From positions 6,118,198-6,182,197 of the forward strand of contig NW_017802379.1 of the NCBI RefSeq assembly GCF_001625305.1: a stretch of 64,000 nt of DNA. The letters are read 5' to 3'. Source of the stretch: Branchiostoma belcheri (taxonomy: Eukaryota > Chordata > Leptocardii > Amphioxiformes > Branchiostomatidae). Both the position numbers and the translations under genes were made by a program. Below are positions 11,901 to 20,687 of the stretch, piece by piece. Positions within the stretch are counted from its first letter, which is position 1; the number at the start of each line of letters is the position of its first letter. The notes beneath the pieces were generated by a model that saw only the letters and a list, made by a program, of their open reading frames with translations, made no database searches and had not been told where the DNA came from.

Positions 11901-12879
11901 AGTTCTAAAACTTTCTGAAAGTATTTTCTGCCTTTGTCACACGGCGACTTTATTTTTCACCCAGATTCTACAGCACTGGACATGGTAACTTCCACCTGAC
12001 GATGACGTTCTACACAGACGGCTCCTACCAGGTGCCGGCCCGCGAGCCGCTGAGTGTGCGTGTGTGTGACATGGTGTACGTACAGATCCAGCTGTACTCT
12101 GCTGACCCTGACCTGACCGTGTTCGCACTGGACTGCTGGGCGACTCCCACAGCCGAGGATACCGCCGGGCCTCTACTGTACGACATCATAAAGGACGGGT
12201 AGGGGACTCTTTAGACTTTACTAATCTCTTATTTCAGTTCCAGCAAAAAGACTGATCCTTAGCCTTTACCAGACTCCAGTGGTTGTTGGAAATATTATAA
12301 TTTTCTCTCTGTCAGTCTTAAAAGACTATAAACTTATATGTAATATTGTCAAATAGACTAAATAATGTGCCAGGACATAAACGGCCCAGAGAGTACAATC
12401 TGCAATTTTGCTGTCAATCAAGATTAGAGCAATCAATAGGAAAGCAGCTGCCCCTTCATAAAATACGTGGTAACATTTTACCTTCACATTGTAATACATG
12501 TACTGGGAAATGCTACAATGGTTCTGAATCTAAGATAGGGGACAAGTTTTTTGTTCAGGCATACTGTTCAGCTTATGATTAATTTGTAGCAACAAAATAT
12601 TTTCCTTCTAGCTGTGGAGTAGACCCTACATTCCAGGCTGGCACTTCTGGCATCCCGTCTGCCCAACGGTTCGGCTTCCAGGCCTTCAAGTTTGCAGGTG
12701 CGTCGTCAGGGTCAGTCGTGCTGCGCTGTCAGGTGCTCGTGTGCGTGGCCTCTGACACGGACTCCAGGTGCGCCCAGGGATGCGGCCATGTCAGCCGCAG
12801 AGAGGCAAGGAATGATGTCATTAGCTATCAGGGCATCTCATTGGTTCGTGGACCCATTGTGTTAACGAAGGATGACTGA
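5968..12879 (+). CDS. Secreted LDLa-like/VWA/ZP domain protein, complete (12 exons, 652 aa)
   Basis: Probably a secreted matrix or mucosal-surface protein. No orthologue name is recognised. Exons: 5968-6064, 6597-6701, 7242-7343, 7578-7712, 7832-7903, 8512-8733, 9285-9448, 9964-10159, 10704-10885, 11339-11520, 11965-12198 and 12612-12879. The lengths sum to exactly 653 codons. Order: signal peptide (hydrophobic SLSLLLFVFLANV), a charged segment, an LDLa-like module with four cysteines, a Cys-rich EGF-like stretch, then a Pro-rich linker. The VWA domain follows with intact MIDAS residues (DGSAS, the Thr in GPGTEIG, ITDG), then a ZP domain with paired cysteines. It ends in an SRREAR cleavage-like site and the hydrophobic ISLVRGPIVL. 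There is no C-terminal membrane anchor. Exons up to the ZP domain are mostly phase 1, which is typical of shuffled extracellular modules. An in-frame second ATG at 5983 could be the true start. Confidence 0.85.
7051..7160. mobile_element. Foldback MITE, copy 1 (9-bp target duplication)
   Basis: This is a 110-bp element whose arms pair over nearly their whole length. The ends are TAGCCTCGAGTCCAGCC and, reverse-complemented, CAGCCTGGAGTCCAGCC. It is flanked by AGGAACATG (7042-7050) and ATGAACATG (7161-7169), a 9-bp duplication with one mismatch. It is closely related to the element at 60670-60781: both share the AGCCTT-N-TTAGCTTT and CCCCAAGAT arm blocks. It sits 81 bp before the LDLa exon of the VWA-ZP gene. 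Confidence 0.85.
8062..8470 (+). repeat. Degenerate minisatellite interrupted by a CR1-like 3' end
   Basis: TAAAATTCTAACGTA-type units occur near 8062 and 8110. The longer unit GTACTAAAACTTGTYGTACACTAAAATT occurs twice between about 8350 and 8460. Between the two groups (about 8160-8335) lies a sequence resembling the 3' end of a non-LTR element. It ends in GGATCCCAATAAAGTCAAGTCAAGTCAA, i.e. a short-repeat tail of (GTCAA)n type. The intron precedes the first VWA exon. Confidence 0.5.
9730..9895 (+). repeat. SINE 3' segment without tRNA head
   Basis: A core GTGCCCTTGGGAAATGTGCTTT is followed by a tail (GTGTCCAAACACTGATGAGG ... GCCAATGTGCGAAGATCTGC) that matches the tail of the SINE at 41866-42080 nearly base for base. 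The tRNA-like head is absent or unrecognisable. It lies in an intron of the VWA-ZP gene, about 70 bp before the third VWA exon. Confidence 0.65.
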
Positions 12880-12968
12880 AGATTGCAACAAAGCTGCTAT
12901 AACTTCTGACAATGGCTTCATTATACAGAGGAGTATCTAGTGTTATTTATGATTCAAAAAGGTTTGGA

Positions 12969-13002
12969 AATAAAATGAGATACTTTTTGTTCCCACTTTA
13001 TT
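12969..13002. terminator. Back-to-back polyadenylation signals of two convergent genes
   Basis: A plus-strand AATAAA (12969-12974) lies 90 nt after the stop codon of the VWA-ZP gene. A minus-strand AATAAA (TTTATT at 12997-13002) lies about 285 nt beyond the DDX55 stop. Cleavage 10-30 nt after each signal would make the two 3' ends overlap or abut. Function is inferred from position and motif. Confidence 0.6.
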
Positions 13003-13287
13003 CTATTGAAGTTTACCTACCCGTATGGACAATTCTTTAATTTCTTCATTTGAATAAGGATATACAATATTGGCACTATGTGAGGTATACCATAATTACT
13101 ACTAAAATAGGGTACAAGTAATTTTTCTTTTAAGTCTTTTGATATAATTTCTCCATATCAGTTAAAAATCTTTTCAGTAACAAACAGTAACAAAGAGTTT
13201 TAATGGATCTCAACTGAAGATTGGCATTTCTGTTAGTTTGAAAATAGAGACTTCCCAGGGCAATCTCATCTCAATCCTGTAAGATGA

Positions 13288-16200
13288 TCACCCCTCTACC
13301 TCCTCTTCACTGTCTTCCTCACTCCCCTCTCCCAGCAGCTCTTTGTCACAGCTGTCTGCAGTAATCTGGGAACAAAGAACAAGAAATCTGTGCTTCACAA
13401 TTTTGACATCGCTGTCAAATATCATAACACACAAGAAAACACACTTTTTTCCAATACTATTGTTAAACGTTTACATCTATATGTACTACAGTATGTTATG
13501 ATCAACATCAATGAACAAGTATACCTCAAGTTATGATTCTGACAGTTATATGTTTATAAAATTGTCATTGCACAAACCTTTCCCTTCTTCAGCTTCTTTA
13601 ATAACCTTGTATCTCGTGCCAACTCGGCCAAGTCATCCTCTTCTTCTTTCAGTGTCTATATGTACAAAATTGGGAGATGTAACAACATTAACAAAATACA
13701 ACATTCAGGAAAGTCATTATTGGCAACTGACAAATCTGTGACATAACATCTTCTGGCCAAACTGTTTTGAATCAAACATATGTGTTTAAATCACACTGAC
13801 TTAATAGAAGCAAACTGTTTCATAGCTTATTCTCTCACCTGTTCTACCTTTCTTTTCCCAGCCATTTCTTTTCTCATTCTTCTGTCCTGCTTTTTCCCTT
13901 TGGCTTCCTTTTGCTGAGACCAGGATGATGACTATTGAGACAAAACAAAGAAAGAAGACTTCACATTGTCATTCTTCATGTCCCACTTTGTTGCACAGCA
14001 CAAGTATTAAGTCTCTTCTACACAGAAGATGCTTCAATGTGGAAACCCACCTTTTGTTTGAACTTCTTCCTCTTGTCTTCTGTAACTCCTTCTCTGAGCC
14101 TTTGCTGTCTCAACTTCTCTCTTTGCTTGTCTCTGTGAAAGTAGATTAACAAATTTAACATTTAGCACAGTGAGGTACTAGTAGCCATTTGGCTACCGAT
14201 TCCCCATAGCTTATGGGGTATGGCAACAGGAAGAAAACAGAGCTTCCAATACAGTGTACATGCAAGTCTTACTTGTATGGGATGTTGCTGATGTCAACAT
14301 CTGCGGCAATGAATTCTGGGAACTGTTGCCCCCTCAGCTCAGGCATGCTGGGAATTTTCAGCAGCCCAAATCCTTTGGCTAAACTGGGGATGTGAAGATC
14401 TGGGAATAAAAGCAATATAGTATGATAAGTTTTTAGTCAAATATCTCTGTTATTGTTACTGATATGACAGAAATGTGGGATATTTCAGTACAATGTGACA
14501 CCTTAGATTCAGCAACAACCTGGGAGTAATGTCTACTAATAAGATAAACACTACAAAACAGATTCCTTACCCTTGAACCTGAAGATAAGGCTGCATTCGT
14601 GTTTGCGGTAGAACTGTACAAAGGACACGAAAGCCCGCATGGCCTTCTCATACATGGCCCTGTATAAGGCATGGCAAAATTGAGAAGTCTGTTTTTGAAC
14701 TTCAACAGTAAATCATTAAATGTTAAGTAAAGTACATGTATAGTATAGTATAGAATAGTAAAATGTTAAGTACGTAATAAGTCTCTTTCAGAAAGACAAA
14801 GCTATAAATTCTATGAACTTATGGAAACAGTTTAATTTTTTTTTTCCTCACCTGTCCTTTAGGGACATTTTCCTGAGTTTTGGCAGCACATCTTTTACCT
14901 CATAATCAGGTCTGAACTGTGTCAGGGTAACCTGCATAAAGGATACAAACATGTTAAAAATGATTAAAGACAAACAACTGCTAGCTAAAACAATTGCTGG
15001 CTAAAACAACTAACATTTTCTATTGGAAATATACCTGTATCTGTATAACAGGTATAACTGCCCTTCGGCCTAACATACCAGTTTTGAATGAAGGCATGAG
15101 GCATTGTATTACACTGCACAAGACACAGACAGGTAAAACATTGCACATCTAACTGCATGTGTTAATTATAAATTGTTTAAAGCCCACCTTCTGGTTGATT
15201 GCTATAAACTCTATGTACGTGTCCTCCTCGGGCAGTAGGAACACCACAGCACTGCCCTCACGGCCCATCCTGGCTGTACGACCACTCCGATGTACAAATG
15301 CACTATTGGGGATAAGGGAAGGACTTTACAATTAGAAACAACAACTTGATGGCAATCAGAGATGGCAAACTTCACCCCCTTCTCCATTGTGCTAAGCAAC
15401 CCTTTTGGTCCTGGATACCAAATTAGTAGACAGAATATACACTCCCTTTGGTTGCATGTTTTTGTTTCATGTCATCAGATACAATGTATATCTTCCTCAC
15501 CTTGCATTACTTGGTGGATCAAACTGCAGAACCCAGTTGACCTCTGGGATATCCACTCCTCTGGCCATGACATCAGTACACACCAGAACTCCACTGTGAA
15601 TGTACAGAAACAGGATTAAAGAAAAGGACAACATAGGGTCCTCTGTCTTCAACTGAAAAGTGTTATAGACCTTAAATGCAAACTATACTGCTGTCCTTCT
15701 TGTTAAAAGACTTCGGGGTAAATATCCCTTCAAGATGTTAGACAGTCATGCTATTTTAAAAAAAAACACACTACTGAAACAGTGCTATAGTAGAAAATAT
15801 TGCTAATAGTTTTAGAAAGAATACAAAGTTGGCAAACATACCTTTCTGCCTGTCTGAACTGTGCAAATATCTTGTTTCTCTTCTGCTTCATTTTCCCATG
15901 GATCGACATGACTCTTGTGTTCTTCAGAAGTCTGGAACAAAACAGCACAACAGAAATCATGAACTCAACCACGAATGGAACTCATAGACTTTCCAAGGAA
16001 TTTATACTTTTAAAAATCACTAGCACACAAAATAGAGATACTTGGTTAGTTAGGGGCGTTGTCACGTATGTCGGACAATTGCAAGCTTTGGGGGGTGTTA
16101 TGATGACCTACGACAAACATATGAGTGCTTGTGGGGTTGTGTGGCGAAATGGCAGAGCATTCAACTCAGAACCAAGAGGTCCTGGGTTCGAATCCTGAAG

Positions 16201-19200
16201 TCACCAACCTAGTGCCCTTGGGAAAGGCACTTTACATAGCTTTCCTCACTTCGTTCAGGTGAAAATGAGTACTAGTATGCCAGAATCATCATTATCATGA
16301 CCGTGGGCATTGAAGGAAAACCAAACATATGGCTGTGCCACAAACTTGACTTACTCCCTGAGAGCACTGGAGAAGTAGTCCACCCCGGCACAGGTGCTGA
16401 AGAACACCATGTGCTTCTCGTTGCCATGGGAACGGAGGAAGGCTACCAGGTGGTTCAACTTCTCGTCACTTCTGCACATCTGGTAAGACAGAAATGGACC
16501 TGTGTTATAAACTTAAAATTCTGATTTTAAATACCAGTACAATTACATAAAAAGGCATACATAGCAATGCAAGGAGTAAAAAAGTATTTGTAACATCTTT
16601 TATCTTTATTTATACTATTGTAAATAGTTACCATGTACAGGTTGTCTAATGTGGCAGGTGTTCTTTGTTGTACCTGGAAAAAAAAAGGTGTCTTTGAAAT
16701 ACACATGATAACTTAAACTGCAGGGAGCAATGTTATGAATTACTACTTAGGAGTACAACTTACTATTCATAATGTTATTGGTGATGCCACAGGGGTGGAA
16801 TCATTTCTTATTCTAAAGTAAAGTATATCAAAGACAGTACAAGACAATGGAAAGCATTGAAGCTACATACATTTACACGAAAACTGATTGAAGCTACATA
16901 CATACATTTACACAAAAACTATGTAAAAGACTGAGTGCTTACATTTTCTGCGACATTTTTCTCCTTGACCGTGATTCTGACAGGGTTCCTGAGCCCAGCC
17001 CTGACCAGAGCCTCCACCTCTTTAGTCTGTGTGGCTGAGAACAGACCTGTTCTCCGCTGTTTGGGCAGGTACGACAGGATGGTGTTGATGCTGAAATAAC
17101 ACAACAACAATCACATGTAGTTAGCCAATGATCACTCAGTCATCAAATGGCAATCTGACAAGATAGCCAAGAAAGTATTTGAGCAACTATATTTCAAAGT
17201 CATGATTCAAAGGAAGCATATTCATTGCATACCCATGCAAATGCTTTTTTTTTTTCATTTGAAGATAACGCAACAAGAAAAACTGCATGCTAGTTAAACA
17301 TAAACATTATACAAATAACTGGTACAATGCTATTTACCGCTATCTATAATGAGTCTTAATATACAGTACATACTAGTTTAAATCAACCTCCGTACCTTAT
17401 CTCAAACCCCATGTCCAACAGTCTGTCTGCTTCATCTAGCACTAACACTTCCTACATTACAAAACAGTAACTGTTATTAGAGAAAATAAAAACACTGAAA
17501 CAAAACTTCAGTGGCCTTTGTAACGCACACATTTTTTATGAATCATTTTTTATGTATACATTTTTATGTATACAAAGGGAAAAGGAAAATTTAACACAAC
17601 AAATCTAAACTGGTATAGGGCAGTCTTGTCATCTTCTCCTTACCAAAGACTTGAGATGTCCGGCCAGGTTTAAGCCATCCTCTTTCCTGCGAAGGATGTC
17701 TTCTAGTCGTCCAGGTGTGCAGACTATGATGTTGGCCCTGGAACAGGTGATCAGCCATGACCAGTTTAGCAAAAAATGTTTATAGCTTGGGTAAACTGAG
17801 AAAAAAATGCATTCCTAATGACCTATGCAACTCAGAAAGCTATGTACTTTGAAAGGGAAATTCAAACCAACAAGTGATACCATATACGTATGTACTCCTG
17901 CGAAAGACTGATAGAAACAAACTGTACATGGTAGAGAAATCAGTTCATCCTACCCATTTTCTTGGTATTTCTTGATGTCTGCCACAGGATTCCCACCTCC
18001 AATTAGAAGAAGTTGACTGGAAAAGATATCAAGAACAACATAAGTAAGAAACAGCATCTCGTGGTCCACTTGTCAATCTTGCTTTCTACAAGGCAATCAT
18101 AAGTTATTTTTAAGATCCATGCAAACTTGTGCAACATATCTGGCATGATATACAGTGATAATACAAACCTCAGCTGTGGCAGTCTTTTTGTGAAAGCTGA
18201 TAAAACTTCATCTATCTGCAGGGCCAGTTCTCTGGTGGGTGTGATGATTAAAGCTCCTACCTGGAACACAATCAAGAAGACAATCATCATGCTGCAAATG
18301 ATGGTTAGGGACAAACTCATCTAAAGTAAAATCTTAACAAGGAAAATCATAGATTTTGTACCTCCGGGTATTGTAATGTATGTTGCAGAATGTTGGGTGC
18401 ATGTTGGGACTGTTCTTTGAATTAACTAGTGAATTCGCGCGAATACCATTTTTTTCGAAAAGTTTCGAAATGTTTGTAATTGGCTAAATGATGTGTGAAA
18501 TCACTAATCCCCCCTAGCCGACTGGAGCCCAAAAATAGAAAGGACAGGAGGCATCCCGTGGCGAATCTGGCTGCCCGACCCTCAGCGACCAGCGATAATG
18601 TAAACAAACACAGTAACGGGTGTCCGAGACACGAAAAGGAAATACAAATAATCTTACGCCCCAAAACACATATACAATAAAACAAAAAAAAACCTGCACC
18701 ATCTACAGCCCATTAACAGAAGATACACCGAGTCCCGAGAAGGTCTGAGACAGTATACCACGGTAAGCCGAAAACATCCGAAATTGCGCAAGAGGGCGTT
18801 GACCCCTGACCCATTGGCCCACCCGGAAGTTCGCTGGCTGCGACCCGCGCGATCCCACCAGGCACGAGACGTTGATTGACGGCACATGTGGTTCACATCT
18901 GAACAGTTTCAAAGAATGCTGACACCCCTCTGTGTGAAAGGTCAGATCAGTGGTCGCGACCTCAATGGTGATTATACATGCAAAGGTCAAAAGCTGAGGC
19001 CCGACCAACACTGAAAGGGGTGTCCATCGGCGGTCTAAACGCATCATTTTCACGCACTAAAACACACATACTAAAAAACCAAAACAACGTGCACCATCTA
19101 CAGCCCAACAGCAAAACGTATACCAAGTCCCAGACATATCCGTCCACCCAAACGCGAGAAACGGGTGCGAACGCAATTTTCGTCTTCCCTCACAAAACCT

Positions 19201-19969
19201 CCGCGCTCGGGATATACATCCCTACCCGGAGGTAATTATGTAACTTGAAAACATATCTTCTGTATCTCTACTGTGAAACTTAGGTGCCACGAACATGAAT
19301 GAACTTACAGGACATCAGACTTACTTCATGTTTCTTTAAGTTCTCTGTTCTCCGCTGCAGAATCTCTAAGATGGGGATGACGAAAGCTAACGTCTTTCCA
19401 CTGCCTGTAACCTGGTAAATCAATATGGAACATTCCTTTGTAATACCAGATGATGAGGTATGATGAGGTCCTTACAGCGTTTAGTAATCAAACACCATTC
19501 GTAGCACAGTTTAAACTTTTAATCAAAACAAGGAGAAATCCTTGATCCAATCAAAATTAATTTAATCATCTAAAACAATAAAAAGTTGGACTTACAGCTT
19601 CTGCTGCGACATCTTTGTTGGACATAAAGAGTGGGATACAGGCTGCCTGTAGGATGATAATGGAATTAAACATCAGTGGCCATAGATTTCATGTTATAAT
19701 GCTACTAAACATCACTACTACATGTACTATATACTACTATATGTTACCTACTAGTACTGCAGGAAAGTTGTTGTGCTATGCAGCTCTTTGATCATCATTC
19801 AATTCTCCATCATCAAACAGCTTTCTATTAAAGATCATGCTTTCAAACTTCACAATATTGTCTTCCTTCTCACCTGTACAGGAGTCATGTGTTGAAACCC
19901 CAGCTCTTTCAGTGTGTCGTGCGTCGAATCACACAGCTTCACGTCCAGATCTGTCCATGTGTTCTCCAT
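13288..19969 (-). CDS. DDX55: ATP-dependent RNA helicase DDX55, complete (20 exons, 586 aa)
   Basis: DDX55 is a nucleolar DEAD-box helicase of the yeast Spb4 group, acting in large ribosomal subunit assembly. Exons in transcript order: 19874-19969, 19596-19646, 19325-19411, 18169-18260, 17954-18016, 17644-17737, 17396-17451, 16943-17090, 16632-16673, 16355-16479, 15842-15931, 15501-15593, 15188-15302, 14852-14931, 14571-14659, 14273-14399, 14051-14132, 13839-13913, 13578-13655 and 13288-13365. They sum to exactly 587 codons (human protein about 600 aa). Motifs in order: Q motif (GFQHMTPVQ), Walker [34 protein letters not shown] and HRSGRTAR. The basic C-terminal tail keeps [12 protein letters not shown] and ends in a Glu/Ser-rich stretch. 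The ATG (ACAACATGG) has good initiation context. An 872-bp element sits in the third intron. Confidence 0.95.
16132..16300 (+). repeat. tRNA-derived SINE copy in a DDX55 intron
   Basis: A-box-like TGGCGAAATGG (16142-16152) and a perfect B box GGTTCGAATCC (16185-16195) are followed by the shared core GTGCCCTTGGGAAAGGCACT. A tail begins TTTCCTCACTTCGTTCAGG. It is oriented opposite to DDX55 transcription. Confidence 0.8.
18361..19232. mobile_element. 872-bp TIR element with TA target duplication, inside a DDX55 intron
   Basis: Ends CCTCCGGGTA (18361-18370) and TACCCGGAGG (19223-19232) are exact inverted repeats with weaker pairing further in (ATGTAT). TA dinucleotides flank both sides, as in Tc1/mariner-type insertions. 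No transposase frame is visible, so it is non-autonomous. Inside, a block containing GCACCATCTACAGCCCA recurs about 410 bp apart (near 18695 and 19090), with surrounding similarity (CCAAAACACATA / CTAAAACACACATA). The element therefore carries an internal duplication. Confidence 0.75.
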
Positions 19970-20687
19970 GTTGTCATCTCAGAGTTTCACTTCCGGGTCG
20001 TCCTTGCCACTGGAAATGACGTCATATGCCAGAAAAGTGACGTTGCAGCTGGTTGCACCGGTCTGCGTGGCGTGGCATCCCCTGTGGATCTCTTTAGCAC
20101 TGCAGGACAGTTTTTAAATCGTTGGCATCAGGGTTTTAGCATCATGGTAAGCAGAAGAATGAGGCATTTTCTTGCATTTTTGTTCTTTTAGTTAGTTATT
20201 GACACAATATGACACCGGAAGTTCTTCACGAAGGCCAGTGGTTCGTGTGCAAAATGTTAGTGCCGTGTGCAAAATTTTGGGCGCCATCTTTCCGAATCCT
20301 TCTGCGGATGCATATCAATCTGCTGGCCGAAAATCTAGGTTTTCAGGGATTTAGTAATTTAGAACCCATATTTGTCGTTCAAACAACATTTTATGATTAA
20401 AAAATATACGCTGAATACTGTTTTTACAACTTTTAGCTCGTTTGTATGAGTTTTATAGATCTTTTACTGCCTAGACCTACATTAAGTTGGGATTACTTTC
20501 TTCGGTGCGGAGAGTTATAGGTTGTCGACGTGTGCAGGAAGGCTGTTCATTCCTCCATCATCTGCCATTGGCGGACGGAACGGAAATTCCAAAATTATTC
20601 CTTCATTTTTGTCCCCGAGTAAAGGCTCGAAGGGTTCCGAGGGGGAAAGACGGCTCACGGAGAAGTGTGGGCCCACTGAGAAGCGCC
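19970..20687. promoter_or_regulatory. Head-to-head promoter region of DDX55 and GGNBP2
   Basis: The two start codons (19969 minus, 20688 plus) are 719 bp apart. Between them lie ETS-type sites ACTTCCGG (19989-19996) and ACCGGAAGT (20214-20222), a full CRE palindrome TGACGTCA (20017-20024) and a YY1-like GCGCCATCTT near 20281. ETS, CREB and YY1 sites are common in bidirectional housekeeping promoters. No TATA box is evident. Transcription start positions cannot be read from sequence. Confidence 0.65.

Noticed and set aside
14160-14220. Two short palindromes (GTAGCC...GGCTAC and CCCCATAGCTTATGGGG)
   Set aside because: Stems of six to seven base pairs are within chance expectation, and no target duplication or second copy is seen.
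16132-16205. Possible tRNA gene (A and B boxes)
   Set aside because: The acceptor stem cannot be closed and the same head is followed by a shared SINE core at several loci, so these are SINE promoters and not functional tRNA genes.
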